From assembly GCA_046724435.1 (NCBI GenBank), contig JBKOWN010000126.1, positions 1-15,343 on the forward strand: a stretch of DNA of 15,343 nucleotides, written 5' to 3'. Source of the DNA: JALZAA01 sp046724435. GTDB lineage: Bacteria; Actinomycetota; Acidimicrobiia; IMCC26256; JACDBD01. The position numbers and the translations under genes were made by a program. Numbering within the stretch: position 1 is the first letter of the stretch; the number at the start of each line of letters is the position of its first letter. This document shows positions 1 through 5,989 of the stretch, in pieces. The notes beneath the pieces were generated by a model. That model did not search any database. It had not been told where the DNA came from and saw only the letters and a list, made by a program, of their open reading frames with translations.

Positions 1-634
1 CGAGATCGAGAAAGCCCACTCCGACGTGTTCAACACGCTGCTGCAGATCCTGGAGGACGGGCGGCTGACGGACGCGCAGGGCCGGACGGTCGACTTCAAG
101 AACACCGTGATCATCATGACGTCCAACCTCGGCACCGCCGATCTGCGCAAGGCGGCGATCGGGTTCGGCCCGTCGAGCGAGGCGATCACCTACGAGAAGA
201 TGAAGGAGCGCGTGATGGAGGAGCTCAAGCGGAGCTTCCGTCCCGAGTTCCTGAACCGCATCGACGAGGTGATCGTCTTCAACGAGCTCAGCCAGCCCGA
301 GGTCACCGAGATCGTCGACCTCATGATCAAGCGGGTGCAGGAGCAGCTCGAGGGCCAGGGTCTCGGCCTGGAGCTCACGCCCGACGCGAAGCTGCTGCTC
401 GCGAAGAAGGGCTACGACCCGCAGCTGGGCGCGCGGCCGCTGCGCCGCGCCATCCAGCGGCAGGTCGAGGATCCGCTGTCGGAGAAGATCCTCTGGAAGG
501 AGTTCCACGCCGGGGAGACGATCGTCGTCGATGTCGACGGCGAAGGCGACTCGGCCGAGATCGTCTTCCGCGCCATCGAGGGCGTCGAGCCCCCGCCGGT
601 GGAGCTCGCCGGGAGCGGCCCCTCCGAGAGCTGA
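1..634 (+). CDS. clpC: ATP-dependent Clp protease ATP-binding subunit ClpC, C-terminal part
   Basis: This is the last 210 residues of a Hsp100/Clp unfoldase, cut by the window edge; the frame is open from base 2. ClpC hexamers unfold proteins and feed them to ClpP in the cytoplasm. The fragment starts just inside Walker B of the second AAA+ domain (EIEKAH, fragment residues 1-6). It then shows sensor 1 (TSNLG, 40-44), the arginine-finger stretch (RPEFLNRIDE, 80-89) and sensor 2 (GARPLRR, 143-149), followed by the small C-terminal D2 subdomain. The tail after about residue 185 is acidic and proline-rich and typical of variable ClpC ends. ClpB is a less likely alternative, because the short Pro/Ser tail and actinobacterial setting favour ClpC; the N-terminal and linker regions that would settle it are outside the window. 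Confidence 0.93.
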   Translation, partial: EIEKAHSDVFNTLLQILEDGRLTDAQGRTVDFKNTVIIMTSNLGTADLRKAAIGFGPSSEAITYEKMKERVMEELKRSFRPEFLNRIDEVIVFNELSQPEVTEIVDLMIKRVQEQLEGQGLGLELTPDAKLLLAKKGYDPQLGARPLRRAIQRQVEDPLSEKILWKEFHAGETIVVDVDGEGDSAEIVFRAIEGVEPPPVELAGSGPSES

Positions 635-643
635 GCACACCCG

Positions 644-662
644 GCCGCGCCCCCGGCGCGGC
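644..662 (+). terminator. GC hairpin after clpC, possible terminator
   Basis: A perfect 8-bp stem (GCCGCGCC, 644-651, and GGCGCGGC, 655-662) with a 3-base CCC loop begins ten bases after the clpC stop codon. There is no T-run behind it, so it is at best a GC-only hairpin terminator of the kind often proposed in high-GC actinobacteria. It lies between clpC and the lipoprotein gene, where a transcript end would make sense. Confidence 0.35.
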
Positions 663-689
663 ACGGGCTGGTGTCAGACTCGGCGCCCG

Positions 690-1424
690 ATGCGTCGCCT
701 TCTCGTCGTCGTTGCCGCCTGCTTCCTGCTCGCGGGCTGCAAGGTCGACACGACGCTGACGATCGACGTCCACGAAGACGGCGCTGGAAGCGTTCGGATC
801 AGGGTCGCGCTCGATGCCGACGCCGTGCAGAACGCGCAGGCCGGCGGCGGCATGCTCGAGGACCGGGTGCGCCTGGGTGATCTCAAAGCCGCCGGCTGGA
901 CCGTCTCCCCGTGGCGGCGGGCGCGGGACGGGAGCGCCACCGTCTCGCTGCGCAAGAACTTCGCGAACGCCGGCGAGCTCGCGGGCGTGGTCAGCGAGCT
1001 CAACGGCAAGGACGGGCCCCTGCGGGGCGTGACGCTCGAGCGCAGTCGGGGCCTCCTGACCACCGACTACAAGGTCAAGGGGGAGGCCGACCTCTCGCGG
1101 CTCACCGCCGGCGTGGCCAACGATCCCGAAGTCGTCGCGCAGCTCACCGGGCAACGGGTCGACGTCGCGCAGATCGACCAGCGACTCGCCCAGGAGATGA
1201 ACAACGCGTTCCGGTTGCGGATCCGGTTCGTGTTCCCGGGTGGTGACACGACGGAGATCGCGCCCACGCCGGGGAAGAAGGTGAGCCTGGCCAGGTCGAC
1301 CACGCAGTTCGATACGACTCGGGCGTTGCTGCTCGCCGGGGCGGTGGTGCTCGGCTTGGTAGGGGCCGTCGTGTTCATCCGAGGCGAGGTGCGCCGCCGC
1401 CGGCAGAGGCGACCGGCAGCGTAA
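690..1424 (+). CDS. LppM-family (DUF3153-like) membrane-anchored lipoprotein
   Basis: A 244-residue predicted lipoprotein. The ATG at 690 is chosen because it gives a clean signal peptide with an LAGC lipobox and lipidated Cys17; the same frame is open further upstream into clpC but that part is not signal-like. The mature part begins with a beta-rich segment (VDTTLTIDVHEDGAG) typical of the LppM domain, which folds like a lipid-binding barrel. A C-terminal membrane segment (about 212-230) is followed by an Arg-rich cytoplasmic tail, so the protein is probably held at both ends. In Mycobacterium tuberculosis LppM acts at the cell envelope and affects host uptake; here only an envelope role can be inferred. 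No clear Shine-Dalgarno sequence precedes the ATG. Family assignment is from the overall architecture and N-terminal motif, without a database search. Confidence 0.75.
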   Translation: MRRLLVVVAACFLLAGCKVDTTLTIDVHEDGAGSVRIRVALDADAVQNAQAGGGMLEDRVRLGDLKAAGWTVSPWRRARDGSATVSLRKNFANAGELAGVVSELNGKDGPLRGVTLERSRGLLTTDYKVKGEADLSRLTAGVANDPEVVAQLTGQRVDVAQIDQRLAQEMNNAFRLRIRFVFPGGDTTEIAPTPGKKVSLARSTTQFDTTRALLLAGAVVLGLVGAVVFIRGEVRRRRQRRPAA

Positions 1425-1469
1425 ACAGGCTTCCAGGCCCGTCCGATCCCGTTGTTGGTATCGTTGCAC

Positions 1470-1500
1470 TCTCGAACGGGCGGGCGGTGACCGTTCGAGA
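1470..1500. promoter_or_regulatory. Perfect 10-bp inverted repeat upstream of disA
   Basis: TCTCGAACGG (1470-1479) and CCGTTCGAGA (1491-1500) are exact reverse complements separated by 11 bases. The right arm ends four bases before the GGAGGA ribosome binding site of disA. As DNA it could be an operator for a dimeric regulator with half-sites about two helical turns apart, centre to centre. As RNA it would form a 10-bp stem next to the ribosome binding site. There is no T-run, so it is not a standard terminator for the upstream lipoprotein gene. Confidence 0.55.
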
Positions 1501-1504
1501 CCTT

Positions 1505-1510
1505 GGAGGA
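1505..1510 (+). promoter_or_regulatory. Ribosome binding site of disA
   Basis: GGAGGA lies seven bases before the GTG at 1518. It decides the disA start: the in-frame TTG at 1503 overlaps this site and cannot be the start, and the ATG at 1545 has no comparable site. Confidence 0.75.
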
Positions 1511-1517
1511 TCCTGCG

Positions 1518-2591
1518 GTGCCCGCGCAACCACGTACAGAAGCGATGCTCGACTCCCTGCGCCTGGTCGCGCCGGGGACGCCTCTGCGGGAGGGGCTCGA
1601 CCGCATCCTCCAGGCCCGCATGGGCGCGATGATTGTCGTCGGCGACGGGCCCGAAGTGCTCCACGTGTGCTCGGGTGGTTTCCTCCTCGACGCCGAGTTC
1701 ACGCCCCAGCGGCTGTCCGAGCTGGCGAAGATGGACGGCGCCATCATTCTCGCCGCCGACACGTCCCGAGTCGCCCGCGCCAACGTCCACCTGGTACCCG
1801 ATCCCAACATCCCGACCTCCGAGACGGGCACCCGCCACCGCACCGCCGAGCGGGTCGGCCGGCAGATCGACGTCCCCGTGATCACCGTGTCCGAGGACAT
1901 GTCCGTGGTCGCCGTCCACCGCCGCGGCCTCAAGCGCACTCTCGAGCCCATCCCGCGCGTGCTCGGCCGGGCCGACCGCGCCGTCCAGATCCTCGAGCGG
2001 TACCGCGTGCGCCTCGACGCGGTGAGCAACTCGCTGTCGGCGCTCGAGGTCGAGGACCTCGTCACGGTGCGCGACGTCGCAACCGTGCTCCAGCGGGCCG
2101 AGATGGTGCGCCGCATCGCCGAGGAGATCGAGGGCTATGTGATCGAGCTCGGCGCCGACGGCCGCCTCGTGCTGCTCCAGCTCGAGGAGGCCATGGGGGG
2201 AGTCGAGGACGACCGCCGGCTCGTCGCCAAGGACTACTTCGTCGACGGTCCGGACTGGGGCCTCGTCGACGTCATGATCAAGCTCGCCGACCTCGACACC
2301 GAGTCGCTGCTCGACCTGCGCGAGGTCGCGTCGCTGCTCCACTTGCCCGCCGACGTGAGCCTCGATGCCCCGATCCAGCCGCGTGGCTTTCGGCTCCTGC
2401 ACAAGATCCCCCGGATCCCCGAGGTCGTCGCCGACCACGTCGTCGAGCGGTTCTCGAATCTGCAGAAGATCATGCGCGCCGGCGTGTCCGACCTCGTCGA
2501 GGTGGAAGGCGTCGGCGAGGCCCGCGGGCGGGCCATCAAGGAGGGTCTGTCCCGCCTCGCGGAGACCTCGATCCTCGAACGCTACGTGTAG
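1518..2591 (+). CDS. disA: Diadenylate cyclase DisA (c-di-AMP synthase)
   Basis: DisA condenses two ATP into the second messenger c-di-AMP and scans DNA for branched structures as an octamer in the cytoplasm. The 357-residue length matches actinobacterial DisA (358 in M. tuberculosis). The N-terminal DAC domain carries both catalytic signatures, DGA (73-75) and RHR (106-108, in GTRHRTAER). A helical spine follows, and the C-terminal helix-hairpin-helix DNA-binding part is seen in VEVEGVGEARGRAIKEGL. The GTG start is set by the GGAGGA site. In many bacteria disA sits next to radA, which restrains it; here the upstream neighbour is the LppM-like gene and radA is not in the window. The gene three bases downstream (dienelactone hydrolase family) is probably co-transcribed. 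An inverted repeat just upstream may control expression. Confidence 0.97.
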   Translation: MPAQPRTEAMLDSLRLVAPGTPLREGLDRILQARMGAMIVVGDGPEVLHVCSGGFLLDAEFTPQRLSELAKMDGAIILAADTSRVARANVHLVPDPNIPTSETGTRHRTAERVGRQIDVPVITVSEDMSVVAVHRRGLKRTLEPIPRVLGRADRAVQILERYRVRLDAVSNSLSALEVEDLVTVRDVATVLQRAEMVRRIAEEIEGYVIELGADGRLVLLQLEEAMGGVEDDRRLVAKDYFVDGPDWGLVDVMIKLADLDTESLLDLREVASLLHLPADVSLDAPIQPRGFRLLHKIPRIPEVVADHVVERFSNLQKIMRAGVSDLVEVEGVGEARGRAIKEGLSRLAETSILERYV

Positions 2592-2594
2592 CGG

Positions 2595-3332
2595 ATGGGC
2601 GCGCTCTCTCCGGGACCCCACGAGGCACGTTCGGAGCGGTTCGTCCTCGTCGCAGGCGACGGCACGCCCGTCGACGCCATCCACGCCCGAACGGTGGCAC
2701 AGCCAGAAGCCGGTCTCGTCGTGCATCCCGACATGCTGGGGGTCCGCGACTTGTTCGAGGATCTGTGCCACCGCCTTGCGACGCACGGGTTTGCCGTCGT
2801 GTGCGCCGAGCCGTTCGCCCGCTTTCCGCGCGAGGTGCGGGAGGCCTCAGATGCGACGGTGCGTATGGCGCGCATGAAGGAGATGGACGACGACGTCCAG
2901 CTCGGCGACCTCGCGGCTGCCGCCGCGTTCCTGAGCGCGACCGACGGTGTCGACCGCGTGTCGATCATCGGGTTCTGCATGGGCGGCATGTACACGCTGA
3001 AGGCCGCCGCAACTGGGACGTTCGAGCGTGCTGTGCCGTTCTACGGGATGATCCGCGTGCCCGACGACTGGCGCGGTCCCAAGCAGCGCGACCCGCTCGA
3101 CACCGCGGCAGCCGTGTGCCCGACGTTGGCGATCTTCGGCGACAAGGACCCGTGGACGCCGTCGGACGACATCGACGCGCTCCGCATGGTATGGCGCGAC
3201 CGCGACGACTGCGAGATCGTCGTGTATCCCGAAGCCGACCACGGCTTCGTCCACGCACCCGAGCGTCCCGCTCACCGTCCCGACGACGCCGCCGACGCAT
3301 GGGAGCGCGCACTCGCGTTTCTTCGCCGCTAG
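2595..3332 (+). CDS. Dienelactone hydrolase family protein
   Basis: A 245-residue alpha/beta hydrolase of the dienelactone hydrolase family. The nucleophile elbow is GFCMGG with Cys128 in place of the usual Ser, as in true dienelactone hydrolases. The rest of the triad fits Asp185 (GDKDPWTP) and His216 (YPEADHGF). Members open lactone or ester bonds in the cytoplasm; the natural substrate of such stand-alone paralogues is usually unknown, and no aromatic-degradation genes lie nearby. The ATG at 2595 is three bases after the disA stop, so the gene is likely translated from the same message, although no strong Shine-Dalgarno sequence is seen (it would lie inside disA). The link to c-di-AMP is positional only. 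Confidence 0.88.
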   Translation: MGALSPGPHEARSERFVLVAGDGTPVDAIHARTVAQPEAGLVVHPDMLGVRDLFEDLCHRLATHGFAVVCAEPFARFPREVREASDATVRMARMKEMDDDVQLGDLAAAAAFLSATDGVDRVSIIGFCMGGMYTLKAAATGTFERAVPFYGMIRVPDDWRGPKQRDPLDTAAAVCPTLAIFGDKDPWTPSDDIDALRMVWRDRDDCEIVVYPEADHGFVHAPERPAHRPDDAADAWERALAFLRR

Positions 3333-3432
3333 GTCGCGGCAAGTTCTTCGCCCCCAACACTCCGAGCGCCATTGGAGGCGTCGGGCGCGCCGGGCGATGC
3401 GTCCCGGGCAGTCCGGCCCGCCCGGCCGAGAC

Positions 3433-3447
3433 CGGGTCGAAGACCCG
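3433..3447. terminator. Small hairpin in convergent gap, possible two-way terminator
   Basis: CGGGTC (3433-3438) and GACCCG (3442-3447) pair perfectly around a GAA loop. An alternative pairing CCCGG (3421-3425) / CCGGG (3432-3436) overlaps it. The site sits midway in the 207-bp gap (3333-3539) between the dienelactone hydrolase gene and the converging crp gene, where both transcripts must end. No T-run accompanies it. Apart from this and the adjacent repeat, nothing else was seen in the gap. Confidence 0.3.
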
Positions 3448-3450
3448 AGC

Positions 3451-3477
3451 CGAGCGAGCGCAGCGAGCGAGGCGAGC
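3451..3477. repeat. Short GAGCGAGC-type tandem/near-tandem repeat
   Basis: The stretch is built from repeated CGAGCGAG / CAGCGAGCGA units ending in GGCGAGC. Similar GAGCGAGCGCAGCGAG strings are common outside genes in high-GC actinobacteria. Whether it is an interspersed genomic repeat here cannot be told from one copy. Confidence 0.4.
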
Positions 3478-3539
3478 AGGGGCTCCGCCGGATCAGCGGT
3501 GCCGGCCCGGGCGCATCAGTCCGGTGCGTCCGGCGCCGG

Positions 3540-4205
3540 TCACACGGTGGCGCGGTCCTCGAGTGCGGGGCGGTCGAGGAACTTGTAGCGGCCGCGGCCC
3601 TTCACTTCGAGCCATCCCAAGCGCGCGAACAGCGCGAGCGCTTTGTTGACGCGTTCGCGGGAGGCGCCGACCATGCCGGCGAGCTCTTCTTGGGTGACGG
3701 GGAGCTTGAACTCGTCTTCAACACCGGCCAGCTCGAGCAGGCGCTTGGCGGTGCGGCCGGGCACGTCGAGGAAGACGGCATCCGCGAGGGCTTCGTCGGT
3801 GGCGCGCAGCCAGCGGGCGAGAAGGCGGGTCACGGTCCAGAGCAGCTCGGGACGCGCCTGGAGCACTTCGCGCACGGGCTCGTACTCGAGCACGATGACC
3901 CGCGACTCGGTCAACGCCCGCGCGTCGGCGGACCGCGGGGAGCCGTCGAAGAGAGGGAGCTCACCGAACATCGCTCCGCTCTCGAGCACTGCGAGCACCG
4001 ACTCGCGACCGTCGGGAGCTTTCGTTGCGATCGCAATTCGTCCTTGCTCGATCACGAAGAGCTCGCCGGCGATGTCGCCTTGCGTGAACAGCAGCTCGTT
4101 GCGGTCATACGTGCGGTTCGCCGCCCGCTGGCGCAGCGCATCGAGCACGTCTGCGGGCAGGGCCGTGAACAGCTCCGTCGTGTCGAGCAGCCGTCGCTCG
4201 GGCAC
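3540..4205 (-). CDS. Crp/Fnr-family transcriptional regulator (Crp-like)
   Basis: A 221-residue cyclic-nucleotide-binding transcription factor, close in length to M. tuberculosis Crp (224). The N-terminal beta-barrel has the phosphate-binding cassette FGELPLFDGSPRS (80-92), keeping the Glu and the Arg91-Ser92 pair that bind the cyclic phosphate. In the dimerisation helix, Thr136 matches the adenine-contacting Thr, but the next residue is Asp137 where mycobacterial Crp has Asn. The C-terminal winged helix is clear (TQEELAGMVGASRERVNKAL, 171-190). The GTG at 4205 is chosen because AAAGGAGG lies nine bases before it; longer in-frame starts would add an unconserved Arg/Cys-rich leader. The gene diverges from carD, so it may regulate that region or itself. 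cAMP as ligand is inferred from the conserved pocket, not shown. Confidence 0.92.
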   Translation of the reverse strand: MPERRLLDTTELFTALPADVLDALRQRAANRTYDRNELLFTQGDIAGELFVIEQGRIAIATKAPDGRESVLAVLESGAMFGELPLFDGSPRSADARALTESRVIVLEYEPVREVLQARPELLWTVTRLLARWLRATDEALADAVFLDVPGRTAKRLLELAGVEDEFKLPVTQEELAGMVGASRERVNKALALFARLGWLEVKGRGRYKFLDRPALEDRATV

Positions 4206-4214
4206 GCGCCTGCA

Positions 4215-4222
4215 CCTCCTTT
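4215..4222 (-). promoter_or_regulatory. Strong ribosome binding site of the crp-like gene
   Basis: Read on the minus strand this is AAAGGAGG, an almost full match to the 16S anti-Shine-Dalgarno, nine bases before the GTG at 4205. It is the strongest such site in the window and fixes the start of the regulator. Confidence 0.8.
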
Positions 4223-4239
4223 GTCGGCTGCACGAGGCT

Positions 4240-4255
4240 ACCCGTACGTAAGGGT
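4240..4255. promoter_or_regulatory. 16-bp near-palindrome between crp and carD
   Basis: ACCCGTACGTAAGGGT is an inverted repeat (ACCCGTAC / GTAAGGGT) with a single mismatched pair. It covers the place where the -35 element of the carD promoter would be and lies 35 bases upstream of the crp start codon. It does not resemble the TGTGA-N6-TCACA site of Crp, so another dimeric regulator, or a variant site for this Crp-like protein, would be needed. Confidence 0.4.
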
Positions 4256-4268
4256 CCAAAGGTCGGTC

Positions 4269-4277
4269 TGGTATTCT
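4269..4277 (+). promoter_or_regulatory. Extended -10 promoter element for carD
   Basis: TGGTATTCT contains a TATTCT hexamer with the upstream TGn of extended -10 promoters. Transcription would begin near 4284, giving a leader of about 26 bases to the carD ATG. No good TTGACA-like -35 is found 17 bases upstream; the near-palindrome occupies that position instead. Confidence 0.45.
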
Positions 4278-4309
4278 TGTTGTTCTTCCAGCCTCGTCCG
4301 AGGAGCCTC

Positions 4310-4792
4310 ATGTCCTTTCGCGTTGGTGACAAGGTCGTCTACCCGCATCACGGTGCTGCGACGATCGAGAAGAAGGAGAAGAAGGACGTCTTCGGCGAGA
4401 AGAAGGACTACCTGATCCTCAAGCTCGCGTACGGCGACCTGACGCTGATGGTGCCGGCCGACAACGCCGAGGACATTGGGCTGCGCGACGTCATCAACGA
4501 CGAAGAGGTCGAGGAGGTGTTCGCCGTCCTTCGCAAGAAGGAGGCGCGCATGCCCACGAACTGGTCACGACGCTTCAAGAACCACGTCGAGAAGCTCAAG
4601 AGCGGCGACATCTACCAGGTCGCCGAGGTGGTCCGGAACCTGTCGATCCGCGAGAACGACAAGGGCCTCTCCGCCGGGGAGAAGCGGATGCTGGCCAAGG
4701 CCCGCCAGATCCTCGTGTCCGAGCTGACCTTCGCCCTCAACGTCGACGAAGAGGCGGCCGAAGGGCGTCTCGACAAGGCGCTCGGAAAGTAA
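4310..4792 (+). CDS. carD: RNA polymerase-binding transcription factor CarD
   Basis: CarD binds the beta subunit of RNA polymerase and stabilises the open complex, setting the level of rRNA and many housekeeping transcripts. The 160-residue product has the full CarD pattern. The N-terminal RNA polymerase interaction domain begins MSFRVGDKVVYPHHGAA. The C-terminal helical DNA-binding domain contains PTNWSRR with Trp85, the wedge residue at the same number as in M. tuberculosis, and the hallmark GLSAGEKRMLAKARQILV. The ATG at 4310 follows AGGAG (4301-4305) at short spacing and starts exactly where family members do. It heads the run carD-ispD-ispF-cysS-rlmB, an order shared with mycobacteria, and shares its upstream region with the divergent crp-like gene. 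Confidence 0.97.
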   Translation: MSFRVGDKVVYPHHGAATIEKKEKKDVFGEKKDYLILKLAYGDLTLMVPADNAEDIGLRDVINDEEVEEVFAVLRKKEARMPTNWSRRFKNHVEKLKSGDIYQVAEVVRNLSIRENDKGLSAGEKRMLAKARQILVSELTFALNVDEEAAEGRLDKALGK

Positions 4793-4798
4793 GGGCGG

Positions 4799-4815
4799 AC
4801 CGGAGACGATCCGGT
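4799..4815 (+). other. Small hairpin between carD and ispD
   Basis: ACCGGA (4799-4804) and TCCGGT (4810-4815) pair around a 5-base loop, just after the carD stop codon and 14 bases before the ispD start. It has no T-run. It might trim or partly attenuate read-through from carD into the isoprenoid genes; this is inference from position. Confidence 0.3.
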
Positions 4816-4829
4816 GCCATCCTGACGGC

Positions 4830-5489
4830 GTGGACAGCGGCACCCCGACCTGCGGCATCGTCGTCGCCGGCGGCTCCGGGAGCCGCTTCGGTGTGCCGAA
4901 GCAGTTCGAGACCGTTGCCGGCGCGCGCCTCGTCGATCGTGCCGTTGACGCGGTGGCGGCGGCGTGCGACGACGTCGTGCTCGTCCTGCCCGCCGGTGTT
5001 GCATGGGACGGACGTCCGGTGGCCGCCACCGTTCCGGGGGGAACGACCCGTTCGGCGTCGGTACGGGCCGGGCTGGACGCGGTCGCGGGGTCGGCGGCGG
5101 TCGTGGTCGTGCACGACGCCGCCCGGCCTTTGGCGTCGCCGGCCCTGTTCGACGCCGTGATCGACGCGGTGCGTGCCGGCGCCGACGCCGCCGTGCCCGG
5201 CCTTCCGATCTCCGACACCGTGAAGCGCGTCAACGGCGATCACGTCGTCGAGACGATCGCGCGCGACGAGCTCGTGGCGGTCCAGACGCCGCAAGCGTTC
5301 CGGACCGACGCGCTCCGCGCCGCGCACACCGCGAGCGGAGAGGCGACCGACGACGCCGCACTCGTCGAGGCGAAAGGTGGACGCGTCGTGGTCGTCCCGG
5401 GTGACCCGCGCAACCTCAAGATCACGACGCCTGCCGAGCTCGTCGTCGCCGCTGCGCTCCTCGTCGCCCCGTACGAGGAGCAGCAGTGA
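4830..5489 (+). CDS. ispD: 2-C-methyl-D-erythritol 4-phosphate cytidylyltransferase IspD
   Basis: IspD joins CTP to MEP, the third step of the MEP isoprenoid pathway, in the cytoplasm. The 219-residue protein has the nucleotide-binding loop GGSGSRFGVPKQF (14-26, with Arg19 and Lys24), the HDAARP motif (95-100), VQTPQAFR (151-158) and the C-terminal GDPRNLKIT (191-199), all diagnostic for IspD. The GTG at 4830 gives the expected short lead into the Rossmann-like fold; no clear Shine-Dalgarno sequence is seen. Its last four bases overlap the ispF start (GTGA), so the two enzymes are coupled as in mycobacteria; the intermediate kinase IspE is not in the window. Confidence 0.96.
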   Translation: MDSGTPTCGIVVAGGSGSRFGVPKQFETVAGARLVDRAVDAVAAACDDVVLVLPAGVAWDGRPVAATVPGGTTRSASVRAGLDAVAGSAAVVVVHDAARPLASPALFDAVIDAVRAGADAAVPGLPISDTVKRVNGDHVVETIARDELVAVQTPQAFRTDALRAAHTASGEATDDAALVEAKGGRVVVVPGDPRNLKITTPAELVVAAALLVAPYEEQQ

Positions 5490-5989
5490 CCGCGCCGCGG
5501 ATCGGGCAAGGCTTCGACGTGCACCCGTTCGGCGACGGCGGCGTGCTCGTTCTCGGTGGCGTCGAGCTCGACGGCCCGGCGCTGGTCGGGCACTCCGACG
5601 CCGACGCCGTCACGCACGCGGTGGCCGATGCGCTGCTCGGCGCGGCGGCGCTGCCCGATCTCGGATCGATGTTCCCGGCTGCCGACGACCGTTATCGCGA
5701 CGTCTCGTCGATCCGGTTGCTGCGCGAGGTCGCGGGCCGGGTCGCGGCAAGCGGCTGGCAGCTCGGCAACGTCGACGTGGTCGTGGCGGCCGAGCGCCCG
5801 ACGCTCGCACCGCACGTGCGCAGCATGACGGACAACCTGTACCGCGCGCTCGTCTCGCTGTTCCCGGAGCCCGGAGCGCAGAACCTCGTGTCCGTGAAGC
5901 CGAAGCGCGCAGAGGGTCTCGGCGCGATCGGCCGCGGGGAGGGGGTGGCGGTATGGGCCGTCGCGCTCCTGGAAAGCGTCGACACCTGA
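5486..5989 (+). CDS. ispF: 2-C-methyl-D-erythritol 2,4-cyclodiphosphate synthase IspF
   Basis: IspF cyclises CDP-ME 2-phosphate to MEcPP with loss of CMP, as a metal-dependent trimer. The 167-residue length is typical. Metal ligands are visible as Asp11 and His13 (GQGFDVHPF) and His44 (HSDADAVTHA), and the substrate-binding signature LPDLGSMFP and C-terminal KPKRAEGLGAIGRGEG are intact. The GTG at 5486 overlaps the ispD stop by four bases and has GAGGAG at 5475-5480. Its stop codon overlaps the cysS ATG by one base (TGATG), so translation passes directly into cysS. Confidence 0.96.
   Translation: MTAPRIGQGFDVHPFGDGGVLVLGGVELDGPALVGHSDADAVTHAVADALLGAAALPDLGSMFPAADDRYRDVSSIRLLREVAGRVAASGWQLGNVDVVVAAERPTLAPHVRSMTDNLYRALVSLFPEPGAQNLVSVKPKRAEGLGAIGRGEGVAVWAVALLESVDT

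Noticed and set aside
375..2786. An 803-codon open frame on the minus strand
   Set aside because: It runs antisense to clpC, the LppM-like gene, disA and the start of the hydrolase gene, all well supported. Its product is rich in Arg, His, Asp and Gly with no domain pattern, as expected for the reverse strand of GC-rich genes with few stop codons.
1487..3649. A 720-codon plus-strand open frame overlapping disA and the hydrolase gene
   Set aside because: It is out of frame with both genes, very rich in Arg and Pro, and runs across the intergenic gap into the crp region; a GC-driven shadow.
4206..4259. Longer start of the Crp-like protein
   Set aside because: The added residues are Arg/Cys-rich and unlike the family, and the strong AAAGGAGG site points to the GTG at 4205.
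5377..5988. Upstream extension of cysS through ispF
   Set aside because: The frame is merely open there; the product is Arg-rich and the true CysRS N-terminus (MIRLYDT) begins at the ATG that overlaps the ispF stop.
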